Assembly (NCBI RefSeq): GCF_000721265.1
Contig: NZ_JOFZ01000011.1
Coordinates: 1-64,000 of the forward strand
Reading direction: 5' to 3'
DNA length: 64,000 bases
Source: Streptomyces sp. NRRL F-5126
GTDB taxonomy: Bacteria > Actinomycetota > Actinomycetes > Streptomycetales > Streptomycetaceae
The notes beneath the pieces are model-generated. The model was not told where the DNA came from and ran no database searches. It saw nothing but the letters and a program-made list of their open reading frames with translations. Position 1 is the stretch's first letter. Every line of letters begins with the position of its first letter. The position numbers and the translations under genes are program-made. This document shows positions 7,903 through 17,644 of the stretch, piece after piece.

Positions 7903-9213
7903 GTGCGCTTTTCCAGCAGAGTCCCCCAGAGGGCGGCCGTCGCCGCCGCCGCGGTAGCCGTCCTCCTGCCCCTGAGCGCCTGCGGCGGATCCGGCGGCTC
8001 GGGCGGCTCCTCGACCTCCGGCTCCGGCAAGATCGACGGGTCGATCACGTTCCAGACGTGGAACCTGAAGACGGGCTACAAGTCGTACTTCAACACCCTC
8101 ATAGCCGGCTTCGAGAAGAAGTACCCCGGCACGCACGTGAAGTGGGTCGACCAGCCCGCCGACAACTACGCCGACAAGCTCAGCGCCGACGCCTCGGGCG
8201 GCACGCTCCCCGACGTCGTCAACGTCTCCCCCGACCTCGGCGCCCCGCTCGCCAAGGCCGGCCTCGCGCTCGACCTCGACAGCGACCCGGCCGCCGCCAA
8301 GTACAAGAAGGAGTACCTGCCGGGGGCCTGGCAGAGCAGCCAGGTGCCCGGCATGAAGGGCACCTACGCCTTCCCCTGGTACCTCAACACCGGTCCGATG
8401 TTCTACAACAAGGCGCTGTTCAAGAAGGCCGGGCTCGACCCGAACAAGCCGCCGCTGACGTACGACCAGATGTTCAGCGACGCGCTGACGATGGCGAAGA
8501 AGAGCGGCGGCAAGGTCGCCACGCTCGCCAACGTGCCCACCATCGAGGACTTCGGCCGCTACGGCGTGAAGATCATGAACAGCAAGGGCGACGGCTTCAC
8601 CTTCAACGGGTCCAAGGGCGTCAAGCTGCTGACCGAGTACGTGAAGCTCTACAAGGCGCACGCGCTCGACCCGCAGGCCCTGACCGCGACGCCGGACTCG
8701 GCGGGCCAGAAGTTCCTGACGCAGGCCGTCGCGATGAACCCCGGCAGCGCCCTCGACCTGGGCCACTTCAAGACGCAGGCCCCGTCGCTCTACAAGAACA
8801 TCGGCATCACGCCGCAGATCACCAGCACCGGCAAGGTCAACATGTACGTGATGGGCCTGATGGTGAACGCCAAGACCAAGAACAAGGCCACGTCGATCGC
8901 GTTCGCGCACTACGTGACCGACGCGAAGAACCAGCTGTCGTTCGCCAAGAAGGCCGCGATCTTCCCGAGCACCGCGGGCACGCTCGACGACCCGTACTTC
9001 ACCAAGGAGGACGGCACCGACACCGCCCGTGTCCGTGTCGCCGCCGCCAAGTCACTGAAGACGGCGGTGAATTACACCCCGGTCGTCTTCAGCGACCAGA
9101 TGAAGACGGAGCTCGGCAACGAGGTCGCCAAGGCGCTGCAGGGCAAGGAGTCCCCGCAGGCCGCGCTCGACGCCGCCGTCAAGTCCTGCGACCAGCTGCT
9201 CAAGCAGTCCTGA
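7903..9213 (+). CDS. ABC sugar importer, solute-binding lipoprotein (family 1)
   Basis: The protein has 436 residues. The signal peptide has a hydrophobic stretch AAVAAAAVAVLLPLSAC whose lipobox cysteine is residue 27, followed by a Gly/Ser tether. The mature part has features of carbohydrate-binding proteins: 'ITFQTWNL', 'YPGTHVKWVD', 'LPDVVNVSPDLG', 'YAFPWYLNTGPMFYNKALF'. The GTG start at 7903 follows AAAGGAG by 9 nt. Two permeases and two glycosidases follow, so the ligand is probably a mannose-containing oligosaccharide. No cognate ATPase is encoded here; Streptomyces importers of this class usually share MsiK. Confidence 0.9.
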   Translation: MRFSSRVPQRAAVAAAAVAVLLPLSACGGSGGSGGSSTSGSGKIDGSITFQTWNLKTGYKSYFNTLIAGFEKKYPGTHVKWVDQPADNYADKLSADASGGTLPDVVNVSPDLGAPLAKAGLALDLDSDPAAAKYKKEYLPGAWQSSQVPGMKGTYAFPWYLNTGPMFYNKALFKKAGLDPNKPPLTYDQMFSDALTMAKKSGGKVATLANVPTIEDFGRYGVKIMNSKGDGFTFNGSKGVKLLTEYVKLYKAHALDPQALTATPDSAGQKFLTQAVAMNPGSALDLGHFKTQAPSLYKNIGITPQITSTGKVNMYVMGLMVNAKTKNKATSIAFAHYVTDAKNQLSFAKKAAIFPSTAGTLDDPYFTKEDGTDTARVRVAAAKSLKTAVNYTPVVFSDQMKTELGNEVAKALQGKESPQAALDAAVKSCDQLLKQS

Positions 9214-9233
9214 GGGCGGGAGCGTCCCTCGAC

Positions 9234-10244
9234 ATGAGCAGCCCCACCGCAAGGCCCGCCACCGCCGCCGGATCCGCCGCCGGCGCGGGGGCGGGCCGCA
9301 GGGCCGGCGCAGGCCCCGCGTCCGGCCGCCGCTTCGGGCCGAGAGCCCCCGGCGGCCCCTCGGCCGCACGCCGCGCGCGGCGCCATCTCCCGTCCACGCC
9401 GTGGCTGTTCGCCGCGCCCGGTCTCGTGGTCGTGTGCGCCTTCGTCCTCTACCCGTTCGTCTCCACGCTCGTCGACTCCTTCACCGACCGCCGCGCCCTG
9501 GTGGCGGGCCACTGGGTGGGGCTGGCGAACTTCACGGAGATGCTGCACGACGACGCGTTCTGGATCGGGCTGCGCAACAGCGCGCTCTACATGGTCGTGG
9601 TCGTCCCCGCCCTGGTGGTGCTGCCGCTGCTGCTTGCCCTGCTGGTGCACAAGAAGATCCCGGGCATCGGGTTCTTCCGCAGCGCCTTCTACACGCCGGT
9701 GGTCGCCTCGATCGTCGTGGTCGGGCTGATCTGGGTGTGGATGCTGGACGACCGCGGCCTGATCAACTCGGTGCTCGAAGCAGTGGGGATCGGCAAGGTC
9801 GGCTTCCTCAGCGACCAGTGGCTGCTCCTCTTGAGCGCCATGTTCGTGACGGTGTGGAAGGGCCTCGGCTACTACATGATCATCTACCTCTCGGCGCTCG
9901 CGAACGTGCCGCGTGAGCTGCACGAGGCAGCGTCGGTCGACGGCGCGGGCGCGTTCCGCCGCTTCCTGACCGTGACGGTGCCCGCGGTGCGCTCCACGAT
10001 GGTCCTGGTGGGCGCGCTCTCCTCGGTCGCCGCGTTCAAGGTGTTCTCCGAGGTCTACGTGATGGCGGGGCCCAAGGGCGGCCCCGCGGGCGAGGACACC
10101 ACGCTCGTCATGCTCGTGGAGCGCACCGGAACCGGCCTGACCGGCCGCGTCGGCTACGCGTCCGCCATCTCCGTCGTCGTCTTCGTCATCACACTCGGCC
10201 TGATGCTGCTCGTGCTGCGCGCCGACCGCAAGGAGGACGCGTGA
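9234..10244 (+). CDS. ABC sugar importer permease 1 (MalF-like)
   Basis: The protein has 336 residues. A basic, low-complexity N-terminus of about 50 residues precedes six predicted membrane helices beginning at 'PWLFAAPGLVVVCAFVLYPF'. The cytoplasmic EAA loop reads 'ELHEAASVDGAGAFRRFLTV', which contacts the shared ATPase. The ATG at 9234 lies 20 bp after the binding-protein stop, and the stop overlaps the next permease by 4 bp (GTGA). It imports the sugar delivered by the lipoprotein. Confidence 0.9.
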   Translation: MSSPTARPATAAGSAAGAGAGRRAGAGPASGRRFGPRAPGGPSAARRARRHLPSTPWLFAAPGLVVVCAFVLYPFVSTLVDSFTDRRALVAGHWVGLANFTEMLHDDAFWIGLRNSALYMVVVVPALVVLPLLLALLVHKKIPGIGFFRSAFYTPVVASIVVVGLIWVWMLDDRGLINSVLEAVGIGKVGFLSDQWLLLLSAMFVTVWKGLGYYMIIYLSALANVPRELHEAASVDGAGAFRRFLTVTVPAVRSTMVLVGALSSVAAFKVFSEVYVMAGPKGGPAGEDTTLVMLVERTGTGLTGRVGYASAISVVVFVITLGLMLLVLRADRKEDA

Positions 10245-11161
10245 CCACCGTCGACGACCGCACCGCCGCCGCGCCCCGCACGAAGGGCCGGGCCCGTGGC
10301 GCCCGCCGCTCGCGCCTGACCGACGAGCACGGGCGCCGGATCGCCCCGTGGGAGCTGGTCGTGCGCTACCTGCTGCTCGTCGCCGTACTGGCCCTGACCG
10401 TGGGCCCGTTCGTCTGGCAGCTGTCCACATCCCTGAAGGGGCCGACGGAGGACATCTTCAGCACGCCGCCGAAGTTCCTGCCCTCGCACCCCACCCTGCA
10501 CAACTACTCGCGCGTCTCCGACACCATCCCGGTGTGGAACTACGCGCTCAACTCGCTGAAGGTCGCGGTCGCCAACGTCGTGACGAACTGCCTCGGCGCG
10601 GCGCTCGCCGGGTACGCCATCGCCCGGCTGCGCTACCGCGGGCGCAGGCTGCTCACGCTGGTGTTCATCGTGGCGATGCTCGTGCCGGTCGAGGGCATCG
10701 TCATCGCCCAGTTCCAGACGATGCGTTCGCTCGGCCTGAACAACACGCTGCTCGGTGTGGTGCTGCCCGGGTGCGTCGGCGCGATGAACATCCTGCTGAT
10801 GCGCAACGCGTTCCTGCACCTGCCGCAGGAGGTGGACGAGGCCGCCATCGTCGACGGCGCGAACGCCTGGCAGCGGTTCACACGCATCGCGCTGCCCTCG
10901 GTCAAGGGCACGCTCGCCGTCGTCGCGATCTTCGCCTTCATGGGGTCGTGGGACGACTTCCTGTGGCCGCTGATCGTGCTCAGCGACTCGTCCAAGTTCA
11001 CCCTCACCATCGGCCTCAACTACCTGCACGGCACGTTCGCCGACGACCAGCGCCTGGTCGCCGCGGGAACGATCATCGCCGTCGTGCCGCTGATCGTGCT
11101 GTTCGCCTGCCTCCAGCGGTTCTTCTTCCGGGGCGTCGGGGAGGGCGCGGTCAAGGGCTGA
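10241..11161 (+). CDS. ABC sugar importer permease 2 (MalG-like)
   Basis: The protein has 306 residues starting at GTG 10241, overlapping permease 1. Membrane helices begin at 'LVVRYLLLVAVLALTVGPFV'. The EAA loop is 'EVDEAAIVDGANAWQRFTRI', and the C-terminus is typical of MalG-like subunits ('LACLQRFFFRGVGEGAVKG' region). It forms the translocation pore with permease 1. Confidence 0.9.
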   Translation: MTTVDDRTAAAPRTKGRARGARRSRLTDEHGRRIAPWELVVRYLLLVAVLALTVGPFVWQLSTSLKGPTEDIFSTPPKFLPSHPTLHNYSRVSDTIPVWNYALNSLKVAVANVVTNCLGAALAGYAIARLRYRGRRLLTLVFIVAMLVPVEGIVIAQFQTMRSLGLNNTLLGVVLPGCVGAMNILLMRNAFLHLPQEVDEAAIVDGANAWQRFTRIALPSVKGTLAVVAIFAFMGSWDDFLWPLIVLSDSSKFTLTIGLNYLHGTFADDQRLVAAGTIIAVVPLIVLFACLQRFFFRGVGEGAVKG

Positions 11162-11257
11162 CGAGGCCGGGACGACCGTCCCGCCGCCCCCGCACGCCGC
11201 GCTCCCCCACCCCGGCCCGCACTCCCCCACCCCCGCACCACGAGACCAGGACCGTCC

Positions 11258-12511
11258 ATGCCCCCTGCCGTCCGCTTCGGCGTCAACTACACCCCGAGCC
11301 AGGGGTGGTTCCACCACTGGCTCGACTTCGACCTCGACGCCGTACGCGCCGACCTCGACGCGATCGCCGGGCTCGGCCTCGACCACATCAGGGTCTTCCC
11401 GGTGTGGCCGTACTTCCAGCCCAACCGGACGCTGATCAGGCGCCGCGCCGTCGAGCAGCTCGTCGCGCTCGCCGACGCGGCCGCGGAACGCGGGCTCGAC
11501 GTCAACGTCGACGGCCTCCAGGGCCACCTGTCCAGCTTCGACTTCCTGCCCGCGTGGACGCGGACCTGGCACCGCCGCAACCTGTTCACCGACGAGGACG
11601 TCGTCGAGGGCCAGGCCGCCTACCTGCGCACGCTGGCCGCCGCGCTCGCCGACCGGCCCAACTTCATCGGCATGACGCTCGGCAACGAGGTCGCGCAGTT
11701 CGCCGCGGGCCCGCACCCCGACCCCGACCGCATCACCACCGGGCAGGCCGGCGCCTGGCTGGAGCGGATGCTGGCGGCCTGCGCGCAGGGCGCGCCCGGC
11801 GCCGCGCACCTGCACGCCGAGTACGACGCCTCCTGGTACCAGGACGACCAGCCGTTCACACCGGCGCACGCGGCGCGCCTCGGCGCCATGACGGCCGTCC
11901 ACTCCTGGGTGTTCAACGGCGCGGCGCAGCGCCACGGCCGCGCGGGCGCGGCGACCACCGGGCACGCCGCCTACCTGATCGAGCTGTCCAAGGCGTGGGC
12001 GGACGAGCCGCACCGCCCGGTGTGGCTGCAGGAGGTCGGCGCGCCCGCGCCGCTGATCCCGCCCGAGCACGCGGCCGGCTTCACGGCCGCGACGATCGCG
12101 GGCGCACTCGACTGCACTGACCTGTGGGGCGTCACCTGGTGGTGCTCGCACGACGTGTCGCGCTCGCTCGCCGACTTCCCCGAGCTCGAGTACGGGCTCG
12201 GCCTGCTGGCCTCGGACGGTGCCGTCAAGCCGGCCGGTGAGGCGGTCGCTCGCGCCGCACGTGAGGCGCGCGCCACGCCGCCGGCCCCGAAGCCCCGCAC
12301 GACCGCGCTGGTCGTGGACGTCGGCGACGACGACACGGCGCCGCACCGGTCGGTCTGCGCGCCGGGCGGCCGCGTCTTCGAGGCGTTCGCCCGGCTGAGC
12401 GAGGACGGGGCGCGGCCCACGACGGTGCTCGCGAGCCGGGCCGACGACAAGCAGCACCTGGCGGGGCGCGGGATCACCGAGGTCGTCACGCCGGACGCTG
12501 TGACAGGCTGA
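11258..12511 (+). CDS. GH5-like (beta-mannanase/cellulase clan A) glycoside hydrolase
   Basis: The protein has 417 residues and no signal peptide, so it acts in the cytoplasm. It has a TIM-barrel clan A pattern: 'GVNYTPSQGWFHHW' at the start, an acid/base glutamate E144 in 'LGNEVAQ', and a candidate nucleophile E259 in 'VWLQEVGAP'. 'TWWCSHDVSRSLADFPELEY' resembles the end of such barrels. A short C-terminal region (after about 350) has no recognised motif. It lies between the importer permeases and an alpha-mannosidase, so hydrolysis of an imported manno-oligosaccharide is the best guess. The linkage it cuts cannot be read from the sequence. Confidence 0.75.
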   Translation: MPPAVRFGVNYTPSQGWFHHWLDFDLDAVRADLDAIAGLGLDHIRVFPVWPYFQPNRTLIRRRAVEQLVALADAAAERGLDVNVDGLQGHLSSFDFLPAWTRTWHRRNLFTDEDVVEGQAAYLRTLAAALADRPNFIGMTLGNEVAQFAAGPHPDPDRITTGQAGAWLERMLAACAQGAPGAAHLHAEYDASWYQDDQPFTPAHAARLGAMTAVHSWVFNGAAQRHGRAGAATTGHAAYLIELSKAWADEPHRPVWLQEVGAPAPLIPPEHAAGFTAATIAGALDCTDLWGVTWWCSHDVSRSLADFPELEYGLGLLASDGAVKPAGEAVARAAREARATPPAPKPRTTALVVDVGDDDTAPHRSVCAPGGRVFEAFARLSEDGARPTTVLASRADDKQHLAGRGITEVVTPDAVTG

Positions 12512-12578
12512 GCCGTCAGCACGACCCGGACCGGCACGACCACCAGTACCACCACCAGCAGCAACGGAGCCACCTCTC

Positions 12579-15500
12579 ATGCATGACGACCGCTCTCTGG
12601 TCGAGGCCCGCCTCAAGCGCGTACTCGACGAGCGCATCAGGCCCGCCGTATACCCCGAGGCCGTGCCGCTCGACGTGGCCGTGTGGACCGCGCCGGGCGA
12701 ACCGGTCCCCGTGGCCGAGGGCCTGGCCGCCGAGGTCTCCCCCATCGCGGTGGGCGACCGCTGGGGCGCCCCGTGGGGCACCAGCTGGTTCCGGGTGACG
12801 GGCACCGTGCCGGCGGCGTGGGCGGGCCGGGCCGTGGAGGCCGTACTCGACCTCGGCTTCGACGAGAACATGCCGGGCTTCCAGTGCGAGGGCCTGGTCT
12901 ACCGGCCCGACGGGACGCCGGTGAAGGGCCTCAACCCGCGCAACCAGTGGGTGCGCGTCGCCGACCGCGCCGAGGGCGGCGAGCAGGTGCGGCTGCATGT
13001 CGAGGCCGCGTCCAACCCCGTCGTCCTCGACTACCACCCGTTCCTGCCGACGCGGCTCGGCGACAAGGAGACGGCGGGCGACGAGCCGCAGTACCGGCTC
13101 GCCCGCATGGACCTGGCGGTCTTCGACGAGACCGTCTGGCAGCTCGTGATGGACCTGGAGGTGCTCGGCGAGCTGATGGCCGAGCTGCCCGTCGAGGGCA
13201 GCCGCCGCTGGGAGGTCCTGCGCGCCGTGGGCCGTGCGCTGGACGCCGTCGACCTCCAGGACGTGAACGGCACGGCGTCGGCCGCGCGCGCCGAGCTGGA
13301 AGGCGTGCTCGCCGAGCCCGCGCACCCGGCCGCGCACCGGATCAGCGCGGTGGGCCACGCGCACATCGACTCGGCGTGGCTGTGGCCGCTGCGCGAGACG
13401 GTGCGCAAGGTGGCGCGTACGACGTCGAACATGACGGCGCTGCTGGCCGCCGAGCCGGACTTCGTCTTCACCATGTCGCAGGCCCAGCAGTGGGCGTGGG
13501 TCAAGGAGCACCGGCCCGAGGTGTGGGCGAAGGTCGTGGAGGCCGTCGCGGAGGGCAGGTTCGTGCCGGCGGGCGGCATGTGGGTGGAGTCCGACACCAA
13601 CATGCCGGGTTCCGAGGCGATGGCACGGCAGTTCGTGCACGGCAAGCGGTTCTTCCTCGACGAGTTCGGCGTCGAGAACGACGAGGCGTGGCTGCCCGAC
13701 ACGTTCGGCTTCGCGGCGGGCCTGCCGCAGATCATCAAGGCGGCCGGCTCCAAGTGGCTGCTGACGCAGAAGATCTCGTGGTCGACCACGAACAAGTTCC
13801 CGCACCACACCTTCCGCTGGGAGGGCATCGACGGCACACGGATCTTCACGCACTTCCCGCCCGTCGACACCTACAACTGCTCGATGAAGGGCAGCGAGAT
13901 CGCCCACGCCGAGCGGAACTTCAAGGACAAGGGCGTCGCACGGCACTCGCTCGCGCCCACCGGCTGGGGCGACGGCGGCGGCGGCACGACGCGCGAGATG
14001 GTCGCGAAGGCGGCGCGGCTGCGTGACCTGAACGGCTCCGCGCGGGTGGTCTGGGAGAAGCCGGCGGACTTCTTCGCCAAGGCCGAGGCCGAGTACCCGG
14101 ACCCGCCGGTGTGGGTGGGCGAGCTCTACCTGGAGCTGCACCGCGCCACCCTGACGAGCCAGGCGGGCACCAAGCAGGGCAACCGGCGCAGCGAGCACCT
14201 GCTGCGCGAGGCCGAGCTGTGGGCCGCCACGGCGGCGGTGCGCGCCGGACACCCCTACCCCTACGAGCAGTTGGACCGGATCTGGAAGACGGTGCTGCTG
14301 CACCAGTTCCACGACATCCTGCCCGGCTCGTCCATCGCGTGGGTGCACCGCGAGGCCCGCGCCACCTACGCCGCCGTCGCGGCGGAGCTGACCGGGATCA
14401 TCGACGCCGCGCAGCGCGCGCTCGCGGGCGAGGGCACCAGGACGCTGGTGTTCAACGGCGCCCCGCACACCCGTGACGGCGTGGCCGCGGGCGGGGCCTC
14501 GTCGCCCGCGCTCGACGGCGGCGCGGCCGTCGGCAGCAGGGCGGAGGGCGGTTTCGTCCTCGACAACGGGCTGCTGCGGGTGGAGGTCGACGAGCGAGGT
14601 CTCGTGGTGTCGGCGTACGACATCGCGTCGGGCCGCGAGGCGGTGGCGCCCGGCCGGGCGGCCAACCTGCTCCAGCTGCACCCGGACTTCCCGAACCAGT
14701 GGGACGCGTGGGACGTGGACGCGTTCTACCGCAACACGGGGGCCGACCTGACGGACGTCGACGAGCTGGCCGCGCTGCCGGACGGCTCCGGGGTGCGGAT
14801 CGTGCGCTCGTTCGGCGCGTCGAAGGCCACCCAGACGCTCACGCTCGCGGCGGGCAGCGGCCGGCTCGACATCGCCACCGAGGTGGACTGGCACGAGACG
14901 GAGAAGTTCCTCAAGCTGGCCTTCCCGCTCGACGTGCACGCCGAACGCTACGCGTCCGAGACGCAGTTCGGGCACGTGTACCGGCCCACGCACACCAACA
15001 CCAGCTGGGAGTGGGCAAAGTTCGAGGCGTGCAACCACCGCTTCGTCCACCTGGAGGAGCCGGGCTGGGGCATCGCGCTCGTCAACGACTCCACGTACGG
15101 GCACGACGTGACGCGCACGGTGCGCGAGGACGACGGCGGCACGACGACGACGGTGCGCGCGTCCCTGCTGCGCGCCCCGCGCTTCCCCGACCCGGAGACG
15201 GACCAGGGCGTGCACCGCTTCCACCACGCGCTGGTGCCGGGCGCCACGGTCGGCGACGCGGTGCGCGAGGGCTACCGCGTCAACCTGCCCGAGCGGCGCG
15301 TCGAGGGCGGGCAGGACGTGGCACCGCTGTTCGCCGTCACCGACGACGCGGTGGTCGTCACGGCCGTCAAGCTGGCCGACGACGGCAGCGGCGACGTGGT
15401 CGTGCGCTTCCACGAGGCGCGCGGCGGGCGGGCGACGGCGACCCTGACGGCCGGCTTCCCGGTGGCCGGCGCGGTCGCGACGGACCTGCTTGAGCGCCCC

Positions 15501-15599
15501 CTGGCGGACCCCCCTGCCCCCGAGCGCACGGGGGGCGCGGTGACGGTGTCACTGCGCCCCTTCGAGCTGCGCACGCTGCGTTTCACGCCGCGTTCTTGA
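12579..15599 (+). CDS. GH38 alpha-mannosidase
   Basis: The protein has 1006 residues, the usual length for bacterial GH38. The zinc-site motif 'GHAHIDSAWLWP' gives H262 and D264. The catalytic nucleophile D374 lies in 'AWLPDTFGF', and 'VESDTNMPGSEA' is also characteristic. The C-terminal half is the beta-sandwich region. It releases terminal alpha-mannose from oligosaccharides or glycopeptides in the cytoplasm. It is the last gene of the mannoside operon, 67 bp after the GH5-like gene, with CGGAGCC upstream of the ATG. Its last 17 bp overlap the end of the convergent MFS gene. Confidence 0.92.
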   Translation: MHDDRSLVEARLKRVLDERIRPAVYPEAVPLDVAVWTAPGEPVPVAEGLAAEVSPIAVGDRWGAPWGTSWFRVTGTVPAAWAGRAVEAVLDLGFDENMPGFQCEGLVYRPDGTPVKGLNPRNQWVRVADRAEGGEQVRLHVEAASNPVVLDYHPFLPTRLGDKETAGDEPQYRLARMDLAVFDETVWQLVMDLEVLGELMAELPVEGSRRWEVLRAVGRALDAVDLQDVNGTASAARAELEGVLAEPAHPAAHRISAVGHAHIDSAWLWPLRETVRKVARTTSNMTALLAAEPDFVFTMSQAQQWAWVKEHRPEVWAKVVEAVAEGRFVPAGGMWVESDTNMPGSEAMARQFVHGKRFFLDEFGVENDEAWLPDTFGFAAGLPQIIKAAGSKWLLTQKISWSTTNKFPHHTFRWEGIDGTRIFTHFPPVDTYNCSMKGSEIAHAERNFKDKGVARHSLAPTGWGDGGGGTTREMVAKAARLRDLNGSARVVWEKPADFFAKAEAEYPDPPVWVGELYLELHRATLTSQAGTKQGNRRSEHLLREAELWAATAAVRAGHPYPYEQLDRIWKTVLLHQFHDILPGSSIAWVHREARATYAAVAAELTGIIDAAQRALAGEGTRTLVFNGAPHTRDGVAAGGASSPALDGGAAVGSRAEGGFVLDNGLLRVEVDERGLVVSAYDIASGREAVAPGRAANLLQLHPDFPNQWDAWDVDAFYRNTGADLTDVDELAALPDGSGVRIVRSFGASKATQTLTLAAGSGRLDIATEVDWHETEKFLKLAFPLDVHAERYASETQFGHVYRPTHTNTSWEWAKFEACNHRFVHLEEPGWGIALVNDSTYGHDVTRTVREDDGGTTTTVRASLLRAPRFPDPETDQGVHRFHHALVPGATVGDAVREGYRVNLPERRVEGGQDVAPLFAVTDDAVVVTAVKLADDGSGDVVVRFHEARGGRATATLTAGFPVAGAVATDLLERPLADPPAPERTGGAVTVSLRPFELRTLRFTPRS

Positions 15600-16890
15600 T
15601 CTCGCGGGGCATGATCAGGGCTGAGGCGACGGCGGGGGCCGCACCGATGAGGAGCATGACCACCGGCCAGGAGGACGCCGAGAGCAGGGCGGGGATGAGG
15701 AGCGGTGTGATGAAGGCACCGCCGAAGACGAGCGTGTTCTCCAGACCGAGTGCGGTGCCGGACCGCTCCGCGCCCGCCATCGTCGCCACCTCCGCGTAGT
15801 GGACTCCGTGCCAGCCGCACGCCAGGATGCCGGAGACGACCAGGAGCGCGGCGACGAGAGGAGCCGGGGCGGACTGCAGGGCAGCGATGCCGACGAAGCC
15901 CGCTGCGATGACCCAGCTGTACACCGTGACGAGCGTGCGCCGGTTGCGCCCGCCGCGCCGATCGGTCCAGCGGCCGCCCCAGACGCGGGAGACCGCGCTC
16001 AAGACCTGGACGATGACCAGGAGAGTGGCGATGTGACTCAGCGCCATGTGCTTGACGGTGTGCAGGTAGACCGAACCGAAGGTCAGCACGGTGAACTGGG
16101 GCAGGTCCAGCAGGAAGGCCGTGATCGTCATGCGCCAGATGTCCCAGCGCCTGAGCGGGTTGCGGATGGTCACGCCGGTTCGGGCCCCCTTGGGGCCGGT
16201 CTTGGCCAGGGGCGGCTCGTCCAGCCACAGGATCACCGCGACCGTTGCCAGGAGTGAGAAAGCCGTCAGGAAGAGGAACACCCAGCGGAATCCGCCCGCC
16301 ATCGCCAGCGGGGGCAGCACGGCGGCCCCGATCGCGCCGCCGGCGGGGACGGCCGCGACCCGGAGGCTGATGGCGAAGCCGCGCTTGTTCTTGGGGAACC
16401 AGCCCATGACCGCACGACCCGACGCCCCGTTGACGCACCCGCCCAGGACGCCGGCGAGGAAGAGCATCCCCGACAGTTGCCAGAAGCCCGGCGTGCTGCC
16501 TCCGCCCGGCACCAGGAAGATCATGAGGGCGGCCAGGCACAGGGTCATACCGCTGAGGCCGGCGATCAGCACCTTCCGCTCGCCGATGCGGTCGGAAAGC
16601 ATCCCCCACAGAACATCAGTGGCAAAGGCACCACAGGTGACGGCGGCCAGGACGATGCCGAGGTGGGCCGCAGTCAGCCCGTAGGCCGTCTGCAGGAGGC
16701 TCCCTGCCGTGGGAATCCCCTGGAACAGCGCGCTGAAGGCGGCTTGGGCCGCGATGCCGATCGCGAGGATGGCCCACTTGTAGCCGGGCGTGTGTGCCTT
16801 GCCCGACTGCCCGACCAGGACGTCGGCCGGCGGGGTGGGAGCGGCGGGGGCGGGCGAGGACTGGGGGGTGAGAATGGTCTGCTCGGACAC
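15583..16890 (-). CDS. Major facilitator superfamily transporter
   Basis: The protein has 435 residues with about 12 membrane helices. The MFS A-motif is 'GMLSDRIGERKVLIAG' in loop 2-3, and a related 'GGRWTDRRGGRNRRTLV' sits in loop 8-9. The GTG at 16890 is chosen because AGGAGA lies 7 nt upstream; an upstream in-frame GTG at 16923 has no such site. It is 44 bp downstream of a cupin gene, probably in the same transcript. It could import the substrate or export the product of the neighbouring mutase/ligase pathway; the substrate is unknown. Confidence 0.88.
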   Translation of the reverse strand: MSEQTILTPQSSPAPAAPTPPADVLVGQSGKAHTPGYKWAILAIGIAAQAAFSALFQGIPTAGSLLQTAYGLTAAHLGIVLAAVTCGAFATDVLWGMLSDRIGERKVLIAGLSGMTLCLAALMIFLVPGGGSTPGFWQLSGMLFLAGVLGGCVNGASGRAVMGWFPKNKRGFAISLRVAAVPAGGAIGAAVLPPLAMAGGFRWVFLFLTAFSLLATVAVILWLDEPPLAKTGPKGARTGVTIRNPLRRWDIWRMTITAFLLDLPQFTVLTFGSVYLHTVKHMALSHIATLLVIVQVLSAVSRVWGGRWTDRRGGRNRRTLVTVYSWVIAAGFVGIAALQSAPAPLVAALLVVSGILACGWHGVHYAEVATMAGAERSGTALGLENTLVFGGAFITPLLIPALLSASSWPVVMLLIGAAPAVASALIMPREIKNAA

Positions 16891-16934
16891 GAGTGTCTCC
16901 TGCAAGCGAGTGGGGCGAGGCACGAGGGCCGGAG

Positions 16935-17417
16935 TCAGGCCGTGGCTTGCGGCGCCACGGGGTCGAGAGCCACGGGCTTCCTGACCGCGGTCAGTGCCAG
17001 CCCGTCGTCGGGTGTCGCACCCGGCGGTAGGGGAACGGTGCGCTTCTCCCGCACGACCAGCAGTTCGCAGCCGCCCGGGCTGGTCACCCGGTGAATGCTG
17101 TGCGGGCGCTCGACGACGATGGTCCCTGGCAGGTACTGGTCTCCGTTGTCGTTGATCAGCTCACCGTCGAGCACGACCATCAGCTCGTAACCGAGGTGCT
17201 CATGAAGATCCCCGTGGGCACCCGGCCGAAAGCGAGCGATGTAGGCCTCGGCGCCGTCGGGACCCGTGTCCTGTGCGGTGTAGAGCCAGTGCACATCGAC
17301 AGCGTCGCGGCCGGGCTGGATGTAGGGCTGCCAGGTGATGCCGTCCCTGATGCCTCCGAAGACTTCCGTGACTACCTCGATGCGGCGCTGCTGAGGGGTG
17401 TGGCTGAGGCCCCACAT
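16935..17417 (-). CDS. Cupin-domain protein (1)
   Basis: The protein has 160 residues. The cupin motif 1 region is 'FRPGAHGDLHEHLGYELMVV' with H and E metal-ligand positions. Motif 2 is 'LPGTIVVERPHSIHRVTSPG', and the strand 'ELLVVREKR' follows. A small metal-dependent enzyme or binding protein is likely. The ATG at 17417 follows GGAGAGAGG. It is cotranscribed with the MFS gene. Its promoter region carries a GTAAT-N11-ATTAC element identical in spacing to one before the CGNR regulator gene (25282-25302). A terminator separates it from the second cupin. Confidence 0.8.
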   Translation of the reverse strand: MWGLSHTPQQRRIEVVTEVFGGIRDGITWQPYIQPGRDAVDVHWLYTAQDTGPDGAEAYIARFRPGAHGDLHEHLGYELMVVLDGELINDNGDQYLPGTIVVERPHSIHRVTSPGGCELLVVREKRTVPLPPGATPDDGLALTAVRKPVALDPVAPQATA

Positions 17418-17467
17418 GGTCTTACCTCTCTCCTGTTTGCCGTTTGAAGCATTACATCGCCCTTCGA

Positions 17468-17488
17468 GTAATACCTTAGAACGATTAC
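17468..17488. promoter_or_regulatory. Inverted repeat GTAAT-N11-ATTAC upstream of the cupin-MFS unit
   Basis: GTAAT at 17468-17472 and ATTAC at 17484-17488 are separated by 11 bp. The same half-sites with the same spacing occur before the CGNR-family regulator gene at 25282-25302. That points to a shared operator about 50 bp upstream of the cupin start. Confidence 0.5.
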
Positions 17489-17598
17489 TTCGAGCATGAT
17501 GCGGGGCTTCCCGGACGGCAACGCGGGAGCGGTCGCACCGTCGGGCAGTTCGGATTCCGTGAACACCGCTTGACAACGCGGAAGGTGGCGGCAAAAAC

Positions 17599-17634
17599 GC
17601 CTGAGCCCGGTCCGCAAGCGGACCGGGCTCAGGC
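17599..17634 (-). terminator. Strong intrinsic terminator downstream of cupin 2
   Basis: A perfect 17-bp stem (GCCTGAGCCCGGTCCGC at 17599-17615, complement at 17618-17634) is followed on the minus strand by GTTTTTG. It lies 11 bp beyond the cupin 2 stop and should end the long mutase-ligase transcript. Confidence 0.9.
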
Positions 17635-17644
17635 CTGGCTGACG

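Noticed and set aside
12516..15413. 965-residue minus-strand frame opposite the GH38 gene
   Set aside because: Antisense shadow of a strongly supported alpha-mannosidase; its composition is His/Val/Arg-rich with no domain.
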